This document shows, piece by piece, positions 31,538-39,365 of a stretch of 47,007 nt of DNA (positions within the stretch are counted from its first letter, which is position 1; every line of letters begins with the position of its first letter). Location of the stretch: positions 1-47,007 of the forward strand of contig JAEZQK010000081.1 in assembly GCA_023413135.1 (NCBI GenBank), given 5' to 3'. The position numbers were made by a program, and so were the translations under genes. The notes under the pieces were generated by a model. The model ran no database searches and was not told where the DNA came from. It worked only from the letters and a program-made list of their open reading frames with translations. The DNA comes from Bacillota bacterium. Lineage in GTDB: Bacteria > Bacillota > Clostridia > Christensenellales > Aristaeellaceae.

Positions 31538-32173
31538 GTGCTTCACCTGGAGAACCAGCAATTTGGTCTGCTTCGCGTTATTGAACGATCCACTCAAAAG
31601 GATAGCCAAGGCCGATGTTACCTCTGGCGTTGCCATTGCGTATGTGGGAAAGAAGTGCTGGTCAGCGGCACGCAGCTACGTCAAAAGGTTGTTCAGTCCT
31701 GCGGTTGCCTGCAGGCGAAATCGCGCTTTAAGGATATCACCGGCCACATTTATGGACGCTTGAAAGCTATTGCGCCTACTGGGGAAATCTGCAATCACAG
31801 CTCTGTTTGGCGCTGCGAATGCAGCTGCGGCAATATAATAGAAACTACAATGAAAAGCCTGCTGTGGGGTAGAAAACGCTCCTGTGGTTGCTTAGCCAGA
31901 GAAACAAAAGCCCGTCAGGCCTTGGCTATGCAAGCAAAATGCGGCCGGGTGGATGGCACGAATATTTCTCGCATTCGCTCAAAAAAAGTGCCGGTCAACA
32001 ACTCTACCGGCGTTAAAGGTGTGTCATGGCATCGGGCTGAGAAGCGTTATGTTGCGCGAATAGGTTTTAAAGGGCAAAAGTATCATTTAGGTTATGGTGA
32101 TACCATCGATCAAGCAGCGGCCCTACGCAAACAAGCTGAGGATACCTTATATGCCCCATACATCGACGAATGA
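31538..32173 (+). CDS. AP2-domain DNA-binding protein with two Cys-rich modules
   Basis: A 211-aa phage-type protein. Two similar zinc-ribbon-like modules come first (WRCHCVCGKEVLVSGTQL...SCGC at about residues 30-57 and WRCECSCGN...SCGC at about 91-118). An AP2/ERF-like DNA-binding domain follows near residue 155 (STGVKGVSWHRAEKRYVARI). AP2 domains in bacteria mostly come from homing endonucleases; here no HNH motif is present. GTG 31538 follows AAAGGGGG seven bases upstream. It converges on the integrase with one base between the stops. Confidence 0.8.
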   Translation: MLHLENQQFGLLRVIERSTQKDSQGRCYLWRCHCVCGKEVLVSGTQLRQKVVQSCGCLQAKSRFKDITGHIYGRLKAIAPTGEICNHSSVWRCECSCGNIIETTMKSLLWGRKRSCGCLARETKARQALAMQAKCGRVDGTNISRIRSKKVPVNNSTGVKGVSWHRAEKRYVARIGFKGQKYHLGYGDTIDQAAALRKQAEDTLYAPYIDE

Positions 32174-32174
32174 A

Positions 32175-33107
32175 CTACATTTCGTTCAAAACTTGAATGG
32201 CTGCTTGCTGCATGGTTGGCAAAACATGTCCGTAGGTGCCTAATGTCATCTCCAGAGTGCTGTGTCCCAATCGTTCCTGGACCACTTTCGGATTTACTCC
32301 TTTACTCAAAAGCAAGGTTGCGTGGGTATGCCGCAGTGTGTGAAAACAACGGTGTGGGATCCCCGTCTTTTTGCATGCCATGGCCATGTATTTTGTCACA
32401 ATCCATGGGGATAGTAAGTGGCCACCCCGTCCTTCAAATACCCACTCGGTTGTTGCTACATTGCGTCGACGGTTAAGCATTTCAAGTGACAACCTATCCA
32501 AGTCGATTCGCCTGCGAGATCGTTCCGTTTTAGGCAGATGTATAAGCCGTTCCTTAGGCGCCTTTGCACTAATGGTACGGCGAACCAGTAGATATTCCCC
32601 ATCAAAGTCGACGTCCTCCCACTTGAGGCCGAACAACTCTCCCCTGCGCATGCCTGTTCGATACGCAAGGGTGATCAAATCCCCCATCCAGCGTGGCCGG
32701 GCTGCCATGATCAAGGAGGCTACCTCCAGGGGGGTAAAAGTTTGCACCTCATGACGCACCCGGCGCGGTAGCTTCACCTTTGCTGCGGGATTATCCGTTA
32801 TATACCCTTTACTTATTGCCCAATCTATAGCCGGTTTGATGATCTTGAAATGATCACGAACCGTTGAATGGGCCAACCCGCCCGGGTGGCGCTTGGGCGA
32901 ACCATGGGCAAGTTTATCCGAAATGTAACCTTGAAGCACCTGCGGTGTGATAGCTGATAACTTTAGCGATCCCAGCGCAGGCAAGATATGCACCCTCATT
33001 TCTTCTTCTTTTTTTCGGGCTGTTGTGTCGAGTACCTGCACTTTGTGCTCTAGCCACCATTGATTGATAATCTCAGCAAATGTGACGGACGGCCTGAATA
33101 ATGCCAT
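32175..33107 (-). CDS. Tyrosine recombinase / phage integrase
   Basis: A 310-aa integrase with an N-terminal SAM-like core-binding domain (TFAEIINQWWLEHKVQVLDT) and a catalytic domain carrying Arg in YRTGMRRGEL, HTLRHTHA, LGHSTLEMT and the nucleophile Tyr in GTYGHVLP. It likely recombines the element with the tRNA-Arg(ACG) gene whose scar lies at 25721-25764. ATG 33107 has GAGGAG upstream; in-frame codons further up lack one. There is no excisionase gene that I can recognise next to it. Confidence 0.93.
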   Translation of the reverse strand: MALFRPSVTFAEIINQWWLEHKVQVLDTTARKKEEEMRVHILPALGSLKLSAITPQVLQGYISDKLAHGSPKRHPGGLAHSTVRDHFKIIKPAIDWAISKGYITDNPAAKVKLPRRVRHEVQTFTPLEVASLIMAARPRWMGDLITLAYRTGMRRGELFGLKWEDVDFDGEYLLVRRTISAKAPKERLIHLPKTERSRRRIDLDRLSLEMLNRRRNVATTEWVFEGRGGHLLSPWIVTKYMAMACKKTGIPHRCFHTLRHTHATLLLSKGVNPKVVQERLGHSTLEMTLGTYGHVLPTMQQAAIQVLNEM

Positions 33108-33145
33108 GGTATCACTCCTCAAGGAATGCGATACCTTAAGCATAC

Positions 33146-33180
33146 AAAAAAACACCCCACCAGGCGTGCCTGATGGAGTG
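33146..33180 (-). terminator. Terminator of the DNA ligase gene
   Basis: CACCCCACCAGGC (33153-33165) pairs with GCCTGATGGAGTG (33168-33180) with two mismatches. On the minus strand a T7 tract follows. Confidence 0.7.
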
Positions 33181-33248
33181 GTATTAGATATGGAATTATG
33201 TCTATATATGATGTATATCGTTCATCATCCATGTGATGCCACTACATG

Positions 33249-34157
33249 TTAAGACAATACTCCCATTCGAAACCCTTTAAACACCGGCTGGCGTAAGCTG
33301 CCCTTGTTGGTGCGCGTCATGTATTTCACTGTGCAAAGAGGCATATATGAAAACCATACTGCATCTTCGTTCCCTGGTGGAACCCGGCCAAAAGGGCATT
33401 TCGTACTGATACCCATCCGGCCAACCTGCTCTCGCGATACACCCATTGTCACATGCCCTTCGTATTCTAACCCGCTGCCTCCCGGCCGGCCCAGAACCAG
33501 GCTGATTATATTGCCCCCTTTGGGTATATATCCCGCGGCGATAAAATCCTCTTCCTGCATATACTTGATCTTAAGCCAGTCCTTTGTTCTCTTGCCAGGA
33601 TGGTATAAGCTATCGGCCCGTTTTGCCACGATTCCTTCCAAATCCATTCCTTGGGCTAGGTTAAACAGGGCAACGCCCTGGCCTTCCGTTATCCGTGATA
33701 AGGCCAGCCGTTCATTCTCATGCACCGCACAATGTAGCATTTGCTTTCGATCCCGAAGCGGCATGCTAAATAGTTCTTTCCCATTCTGGTAAAGCAAATC
33801 GAATGCTACAAAGGTAACGGGCGCCGCATCCGCTGCCAACCGTATTTTGAAAGGATTCGACATCACTGTACGGCGCATCAGCTTATCAAAATTCGGCTTT
33901 CCACCTTCCAACGCGATAAGTTCCCCATCCAGGATAATGTTTCCGGGCACTTGCTTATGGATGTCCTGGAGCTCCGGGTACAATCGTGCCAGTGCAATGT
34001 TCTCTTTGTTTCGTAAGTCGGTTCCGCTATCACCCAAATAAGCCAAGCATCTTATTCCGTCAAGCTTCAGCTCAAACAAAAAATCCGGGTTATCAAATGG
34101 CTGCTTTTCTTCCGTTATCAGCATCGGGTTTGCGCTTCGTGCATAAAAAATGTCCAT
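33249..34157 (-). CDS. ATP-dependent DNA ligase (LigD ligase-domain type)
   Basis: A 302-aa ligase: motif I ELKLDGIRCLAY with catalytic Lys, motif III FVAFDLLY, motif IV DLEGIVAKR, motif V DWLKIKY, then an OB-fold. It seals nicks using ATP. The size matches a stand-alone LigD-type ligase or phage ligase. No Ku, primase or nuclease partner is present. ATG 34157 is chosen for the GGAGG just upstream; the longer frame to 34241 has none. It is oriented toward the integrase and has its own terminator. Confidence 0.9.
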   Translation of the reverse strand: MDIFYARSANPMLITEEKQPFDNPDFLFELKLDGIRCLAYLGDSGTDLRNKENIALARLYPELQDIHKQVPGNIILDGELIALEGGKPNFDKLMRRTVMSNPFKIRLAADAAPVTFVAFDLLYQNGKELFSMPLRDRKQMLHCAVHENERLALSRITEGQGVALFNLAQGMDLEGIVAKRADSLYHPGKRTKDWLKIKYMQEEDFIAAGYIPKGGNIISLVLGRPGGSGLEYEGHVTMGVSREQVGRMGISTKCPFGRVPPGNEDAVWFSYMPLCTVKYMTRTNKGSLRQPVFKGFRMGVLS

Positions 34158-34533
34158 GTTACCTCCAGAAACGCAGTTGGCATTAGATAATTTGCGGAAT
34201 AGAAGGTAATTTAAGCAGGAAGAAGTAGGATGTTGTCCCAAAAGCGAAAACCCGACTCAGCGCCGGGTGTTGCTGCATATTATAGGCCGACAGCAACATA
34301 TTAAATTTGTCCGCCGAATCATGGCCGCATCGGCTTGGACTTCGATACCGCCCCTGCACATCTCGGATGATTGCAGGGGTGGTTTTGTTATGGAGGAGCA
34401 TCAAACCCGCCGACATTCACCAGCGGGAATATATATCATCACGCTTTGACGTGATTCATGATCATATAGGGCATCTCGTTATAGGATAGCGCAATAGCTG
34501 GTGCATGAAATGTAGTATACTATGAATATTTAC
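34158..34533. other. Intergenic stretch with an orphan terminator
   Basis: No gene supported. It holds a strong plus-strand terminator-like hairpin at 34347-34388 (listed) with no plus-strand gene ahead of it, and a small CCCG/CGGG hairpin near 34240-34265. It looks like a junction between the ligase and the low-GC cargo. Confidence 0.5.
34347..34388 (+). terminator. Orphan terminator-like hairpin
   Basis: ACCGCCCCTGCA (34347-34358) pairs with TGCAGGGGTGGT (34372-34383) with one wobble, followed by TTTTGTT. No coding sequence runs into it on the plus strand, so it may end an unseen small RNA or be a relic. Confidence 0.5.
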
Positions 34534-35217
34534 TTAAACAGTTTTTGTAATATCATAATCATCAATTTTGCCCTGCAATTCGTATGCTCTGTCTATGTAA
34601 TATTCACTGTTCCCAATAAAGTCGCCCCACTTGACAGCAATAATATAACTTGCTTCGCCTGAAAATATTGCCGAACCATTTGGGCATCCGTAGCTTTGCT
34701 TATTTTTTCTGTTAAACATGTTATCTCTGATAATTTGAAAAGTGTTATAAGTGTTATATAGAACGCATCCACGGACACAACAATTCTTATTTTCAATAAA
34801 ATACCCGTATGATCCTGTTTGGTCAGGAAGCACCACTGCCAAAACTGCATTCTCTCTACTATAAACAGATTGTCCCGCAGTGTTCTGTCTTGAGGTGATC
34901 CGCAAAGAATACGCAATTTCCCATGGAATCCATTGTTTTTTTTCAGATTCATACGTTTTCATGCCAGGAGAAATAAGTACAATTGTCATTGTGCTGTCGT
35001 ATATTTTGTCCTTTAATTTTTCCCATATTTGATCTTCTGATAGATATGATAAATCGGTACCGTCACGTTCCCCTTTGTAAATATTGTTCGTATTGCCAAG
35101 TATGCGTTCGATCTCATCAACATAATCTCGAACTGTAGATATTTCCCACCATTCCCCCTTTATTTTCTGCACAGCTTTATCAGCATATTTGTAGGAAACG
35201 AATATCTTGTGCCCCAT
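34534..35217 (-). CDS. TIR-like (MTH538/DUF1863, ThsB-type) protein
   Basis: A 227-aa protein whose first 150 residues match the MTH538 TIR-like fold used by Thoeris ThsB: start HKIFVSYKYAD, strand MTIVLISPGM and QWIPWEIAYSL with the putative catalytic Glu100. ThsB-type proteins sense infection and make a cyclic ADP-ribose-type signal from NAD. The C-terminal part has a Cys pair (NKNCCVRGC) of unknown meaning. It is the last gene of a three-gene minus-strand operon, 22 bases after the membrane protein. Low GC. Confidence 0.78.
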   Translation of the reverse strand: MGHKIFVSYKYADKAVQKIKGEWWEISTVRDYVDEIERILGNTNNIYKGERDGTDLSYLSEDQIWEKLKDKIYDSTMTIVLISPGMKTYESEKKQWIPWEIAYSLRITSRQNTAGQSVYSRENAVLAVVLPDQTGSYGYFIENKNCCVRGCVLYNTYNTFQIIRDNMFNRKNKQSYGCPNGSAIFSGEASYIIAVKWGDFIGNSEYYIDRAYELQGKIDDYDITKTV

Positions 35218-35239
35218 ACCGTTTCTCCTTTTCCGGACT

Positions 35240-35701
35240 TTATTTGAGAACTTGAGTGCCCAAAATGATCAGAGAAATAACGATTGGGATACCATAAAAA
35301 GGTAACAATGTTTTTGAAAATAAGAACTTATATAGATGATCATCTTCATTTGGATTAAGTCTCATGTCCTTGCTATATGGATCTAAATCATATAATTTGT
35401 GATTATTCCCTTGGGGTCGTTGAATAATAATCCATTTATATTTCCAACAATATAGTTTCTCCATTTTCAGGAAAAACCCATCTAGCCCCCAAAAAGTAAT
35501 TGTTTCAAGTAACAAAAAAATCCCTATATGCAATAGATTAATCTCATTATCCAGCATTAATGCCAACACAACAGCTGCCAATGATACAAACCATCCCTTG
35601 CACATGAATGAGTTATTAGACATCCGAGTTATGCAAGCTTGTACCAGATCTATTTCCTTGTGAAGCACTTCATTCTGAATGGAAATATCGCTCATGTACA
35701 A
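35240..35701 (-). CDS. Three-helix membrane protein between two TIR genes (candidate effector)
   Basis: A 153-aa protein with about 35 N-terminal cytosolic residues, two close membrane segments (about 37-49 and 54-76, GWFVSLAAVVLALML and GIFLLLETITFWGL), a 50-residue polar loop with NNHKLYDLDPYSKDMRLNPN, and a third segment (about 131-151). I do not recognise a named family. In an operon with two TIR genes it is placed as a membrane-perturbing effector or signal receiver, as in TIR systems with transmembrane effectors. That role is inferred from neighbours only. Eleven bases separate it from the upstream TIR gene. Confidence 0.7.
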   Translation of the reverse strand: MYMSDISIQNEVLHKEIDLVQACITRMSNNSFMCKGWFVSLAAVVLALMLDNEINLLHIGIFLLLETITFWGLDGFFLKMEKLYCWKYKWIIIQRPQGNNHKLYDLDPYSKDMRLNPNEDDHLYKFLFSKTLLPFYGIPIVISLIILGTQVLK

Positions 35702-35712
35702 TTCCTCCTTTT

Positions 35713-36255
35713 CTATGATCTAAGCCAATTATATAATGATGTCTTTACCGAATAGCTATTTGAAGGCCCCATAACAGACCATACTCCATCGACCTCAACA
35801 ATTCTGTCATAGAGACGACAGTATTCGCGCTTTTCCCATGTTTCTCCAGGATCTAGTATTGGTAGCATAGCCATGTTGGGCAAGCCCTTCATTTGATCAG
35901 CCAGTCCGATCTCCCATGGTATCCATATTGATTTGATGCTTAATGGCGTTGCTAAAACAACAAATTTTCTTGTCCCTCTAATTGCATTCTTCAGGTTTTC
36001 TGCAGTCTCAACGCTGGTTATTTCCGGCATACTCTGGTCTTGCCAATCAATATACAGACTGCTCCCCACAGAAAGGAAGAGGGCCTTGACATTTTCAATG
36101 ACATCTGGATCCTCATCATGTTTATGAGATAAAAAGACTTTTATCTTTTCAGATGCCATCGCATATCTTGTTCGGCTTTCATTAAGTTCGACGCTTCGCC
36201 TTTTTTCAACTGAGAAATACCGAACATCACTCATTTGGAGATATTTAACTGCCAT
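35713..36255 (-). CDS. TIR-domain protein, first gene of the TIR operon
   Basis: A 180-aa protein made almost entirely of a TIR domain after a 35-residue N-terminal extension. The opening KIKVFLSHKHDED (residues 38-50), the VVLATPLS strand and SIWIPWEIGLAD with the putative NADase Glu115 are typical. ATG 36255 is chosen because AGGGGGG lies six bases upstream; ATG 36261 is directly adjacent to it. Both TIR proteins of the operon share WIPWEI around the catalytic Glu, yet differ elsewhere, so they are not a recent duplication. A near-consensus promoter lies at 36287-36315. Confidence 0.82.
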   Translation of the reverse strand: MAVKYLQMSDVRYFSVEKRRSVELNESRTRYAMASEKIKVFLSHKHDEDPDVIENVKALFLSVGSSLYIDWQDQSMPEITSVETAENLKNAIRGTRKFVVLATPLSIKSIWIPWEIGLADQMKGLPNMAMLPILDPGETWEKREYCRLYDRIVEVDGVWSVMGPSNSYSVKTSLYNWLRS

Positions 36256-36286
36256 TTCCATCCCCCCCTAAACCATAATTTTCAAT

Positions 36287-36315
36287 ATTATACCATTATC
36301 TGTCGAATATATCAA
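36287..36315 (-). promoter_or_regulatory. Near-consensus promoter of the TIR operon
   Basis: On the minus strand TTGATA (36310-36315), a 17-base spacer and perfect TATAAT (36287-36292), 32 bases before the TIR start. It gives the cargo its own expression, separate from phage late transcription. Confidence 0.75.
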
Positions 36316-36634
36316 CGTTTTTATATATAATTCGTTTGCTTTTTGTGTAGTTAGCATATGTTGAAATATAGAAAATATGTTCCGTCTTATAATACTTTTG
36401 CTGCTTTTCTGTAAAACAGTAAAAATGGCGCCGTAAACCGAAATGCGCGTTATGGGCTTATCTGTAAAAATGATCCCTGGTACAGAATCGTTGACAGTAC
36501 CGAAATGGTTTGTTGGGGGATGAGGACCCAATGTGGCAAATGTCATTCTGTGTCCTGACCTTATTTTTTAGCCGCAGTAAATACATGTCTGACTGACACA
36601 TACTGTTAAGGTATAATTAGTATTACAATTTATA
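36316..36634. other. AT-rich spacer between the TIR operon and the PIN gene
   Basis: About 320 bases with open frames but no ribosome binding site or recognisable protein. I see no clear terminator for the PIN gene here. Nothing else can be supported. Confidence 0.5.
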
Positions 36635-38767
36635 TTATCCATTTGAGTGCATATTTAAGTATGATTCAATTAATTTTTGTTTTGCCTCAAATCGTCTATT
36701 TTTGTCAATGTGTCTAGCTAAATAAGCAAGAGCGTAAATCATTAAAGACGCGATCACGGAATTTAGTACTAATAGCGAATCGGTAAAACTTGTACCAAAT
36801 ACAGTTGCCTTATACCATGAAACTATTTCTTTTGATACAAATCCAATAAAGGTATCAGGGTATAACTCAGACAAAAAGAAAACCATAGCTAGAATAAAAT
36901 ATATCGTGCATACAATAGGATATATAATCCATTTACGACGAAATTTCCATTTTATCAGTGAGGTTGCCAATGACCGCAATTGCCTTTCATTGTTCATTCT
37001 ATTTACAGCAAGGGCATTGATATCTCTTTCCTTTTCTGCTTTTATAAATGCCATTTCTTTCTGATGTGATTTTTCAACTAACTGCATTCTATCATTTAAT
37101 TGCTTGACTTCAGCAGTTATGCTTACCAATTGATTTTCCTTCATTTTTAAATCTTGTTCCAAATAATTCTCAGCCAGGGTCCTAGTCTGATCATATAAAG
37201 CTTGATTGTTTGAACTAGCGCCTATGGTTTGTAATGATGTCCGTATGAATGTTGATATAAGAGTTTTCTGCGTATTTACATCTTCTGTTACTGTACTAAT
37301 TCCAGACAGTATTATGTTAGCCTGCGTAGCTGATATTTGCCTTGTTATTGGTTTAATGTTAATAAAGCTTACGAAGCTTTTAATATCCTCAATTGATCTC
37401 CCACAAATTTTTATGACTATTGAAAATAGTTGACTAGGATATACTACAAGAGGGGGTTGTCCAATACGCCTATTCATGTCCCAATGGCGAAGTGATTTGT
37501 CTGATGATACTACTAAGCATTCTTTCTTTTCCCCACTATTACGTGTCTCTTGTGACTTTTGCTCAGCAGAATAAATTAGTATTGCATCATGTTGATTCGC
37601 ATAGTTCTGTGAATATTCTTCAATGTAGTAATAGTCTTTACCTTTATCCGCAGCGTTTTTAATTCTTTTAATTAATGCATCATATTCATTGATCTTCAGA
37701 CTAACATCCTTTGAATATATGTTAAATGATTGCATATTGACTGATATGTTATATTCCGCAAACATAGCATCAAGCGAAGAATCTACCATTGTCCAAAAGT
37801 AGCTATCATTCATTTGAGGATGAGTATTTTTCCAGTTATAATAATATGCATATATTGAGTAGTCGGATAAATCCTCGAAAGCATCTTCATATATTTTTCT
37901 AATAGGAAATTGCTTAGCAATATTAACATGATATTTCATTGAATCAATAAATTCTCTCTTTGTGAATGTTGTTATATATAGGTTTATATTTGCCTGGATA
38001 CATTTCTTTAAAAAGGCGCGTACAACTTCCTGACGATGCCGACCATTTATTCCGAGAGCTCTATAGATTATATTTGTGTCCAAAAAAACATCTCGTTCAG
38101 TTATATAGTTTTTTGCCAGTTCATTAGCATTATCTCCCGAAACAATAAGGCAATACTCTAAGCAACAAAAGATTAAGCTTGTAATTGCATAGTTTTTCTC
38201 ATCATTATCCCAAGATAAAAAGTCATTTATATATAGACGTTCTTCTTCTGTAAATAGTGTAGCGTCAACCGAAAGCTGATTTTCCAGTAATTCCTCTGCA
38301 AACTGCTTTGTATTAAACATTATTTGATAAGATGTTATATTCGTTGTTGTAAGTTCATAAAAAAATTTGTATATTGAATCTTTGAATGCATCAACTTCTA
38401 TCACTTTATTTTGCTCAATAAAAGTATTTATGTAGTACTCAATATTATTTCCAGCCTTATTTGATAATTGTTTATAATATTTGTTATATAGACAGTAATG
38501 TAGGATCCCGTCGATTACATTACAAAGAAATAAATCACTATTTTGCGAGACGCAAGTATGTATTTCCTTTTCTGTCATTATAAAGCAATAATGTGTTATG
38601 CTATCAGCTGCTATTTTTTCAAGTGGCATTGGCTCATTATCATTGGCTAACATAATGCCTTCAATCATTGATAATAGGGTATCTTGTTCGTTAAAGTTGT
38701 CACTGGCTTGTGAATAAATTAAAGCTGCAAGGCGAAAAAGTTGCTTTTGATTGATTGTTTTATCCAT
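36635..38767 (-). CDS. PIN-nuclease / coiled-coil / two-helix membrane protein (candidate defence effector)
   Basis: A 710-aa protein. Residues 1-220 are helical and unassigned. Residues about 225-450 look like a PIN-type nuclease: VFLDTNIIYRAL (Asp230), Glu272 in TKREF, Asp394 in NQHDAIL and Asp423 in VVSSDKSLRHWD would be the metal-binding acids. A long coiled coil follows (about 535-600), then two membrane segments (613-634, 664-684) and a basic tail. A membrane-held RNase or DNase acting on infection is a reasonable reading. It has no close partner gene. A TATAAT box lies 40 bases upstream (38807-38812) with a weak -35. GC is very low. Confidence 0.7.
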   Translation of the reverse strand: MDKTINQKQLFRLAALIYSQASDNFNEQDTLLSMIEGIMLANDNEPMPLEKIAADSITHYCFIMTEKEIHTCVSQNSDLFLCNVIDGILHYCLYNKYYKQLSNKAGNNIEYYINTFIEQNKVIEVDAFKDSIYKFFYELTTTNITSYQIMFNTKQFAEELLENQLSVDATLFTEEERLYINDFLSWDNDEKNYAITSLIFCCLEYCLIVSGDNANELAKNYITERDVFLDTNIIYRALGINGRHRQEVVRAFLKKCIQANINLYITTFTKREFIDSMKYHVNIAKQFPIRKIYEDAFEDLSDYSIYAYYYNWKNTHPQMNDSYFWTMVDSSLDAMFAEYNISVNMQSFNIYSKDVSLKINEYDALIKRIKNAADKGKDYYYIEEYSQNYANQHDAILIYSAEQKSQETRNSGEKKECLVVSSDKSLRHWDMNRRIGQPPLVVYPSQLFSIVIKICGRSIEDIKSFVSFINIKPITRQISATQANIILSGISTVTEDVNTQKTLISTFIRTSLQTIGASSNNQALYDQTRTLAENYLEQDLKMKENQLVSITAEVKQLNDRMQLVEKSHQKEMAFIKAEKERDINALAVNRMNNERQLRSLATSLIKWKFRRKWIIYPIVCTIYFILAMVFFLSELYPDTFIGFVSKEIVSWYKATVFGTSFTDSLLVLNSVIASLMIYALAYLARHIDKNRRFEAKQKLIESYLNMHSNG

Positions 38768-38850
38768 TTTTGTTCCCTCATTTCATTCGGATTCAATCTT
38801 TAACAAATTATAATATAAAATGTATATAGATGGAAGTGGTGGTGTATCCA

Positions 38851-38892
38851 AAAATAAAAAAATTCCCACTATGCCAAAAGCATAGTGGGAAT
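38851..38892 (-). terminator. Strong terminator of the phage late operon
   Basis: ATTCCCACTATGC (38862-38874) pairs perfectly with GCATAGTGGGAAT (38880-38892). On the minus strand an almost pure T tract follows. It separates the lysis/tail module from the cargo. Confidence 0.9.
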
Positions 38893-38921
38893 GAACCATA
38901 GGTCACCACATCAAGTGGTCT

Positions 38922-39365
38922 TTATTCAACATTTGATTGCGATGTTAATTTAACCTTTTTCTCCTCCACCTGTGCAATGACAACCTTATAGGATTTCATA
39001 GCCGCCCAGGCCACGCAAAACGCCCAAAGCAGCATGGTTGGCAATGCGCCCCAGGAAAGCACGCCGGCCACACTGGGCAAAATCATCCTGGCCAGCACCT
39101 GCCCTAGGAAGGCAACGACATATACAACATACTCGGTTTTGATGTGGCCGCCAAACAACCCGTCAGCCGGGATCTTCAAGAACTGCACCAACGCCACAAC
39201 GAACACCACCTGGCCGGCAAACGTGGCGAAGTCCTCCGGCTTCATATACTCAGTCGGCATGGGAATCTCAATATCACCGGCCGCAGCTTCAGCCAGGGCG
39301 CCAACGAATGGTAGCGCCCAAAGCAATAGAAGCAGAACCATAAACATGCGAATCACTTTTTTCAT
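38922..39365 (-). CDS. Small phage membrane protein of the lysis module
   Basis: A 147-aa protein with an N-terminal signal or membrane segment (about 5-27) and three further hydrophobic segments (about 47-64, 77-97, 104-124), then a basic tail (VEEKKVKLTSQ). It overlaps the holin gene by four bases (ATGA) and ends the late operon. It may be a second holin, an antiholin or a prophage membrane protein. I cannot name a family. Confidence 0.65.
   Translation of the reverse strand: MKKVIRMFMVLLLLLWALPFVGALAEAAAGDIEIPMPTEYMKPEDFATFAGQVVFVVALVQFLKIPADGLFGGHIKTEYVVYVVAFLGQVLARMILPSVAGVLSWGALPTMLLWAFCVAWAAMKSYKVVIAQVEEKKVKLTSQSNVE

Noticed and set aside
34183..34416. 77-aa open frame on the minus strand
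   Set aside because: No ribosome binding site, no recognisable family, and it overlaps a terminator-like hairpin.
26654..36255. The SIR2 protein as the ThsA partner of the TIR operon
   Set aside because: It lies over 6 kb away on the other strand behind its own promoter, and I see no SLOG-type C-terminal domain. A functional link cannot be excluded but is not supported.
36268..36546. 92-aa open frame on the minus strand upstream of the TIR gene
   Set aside because: No ribosome binding site, the TIR promoter lies inside it, and no protein-like pattern is visible.
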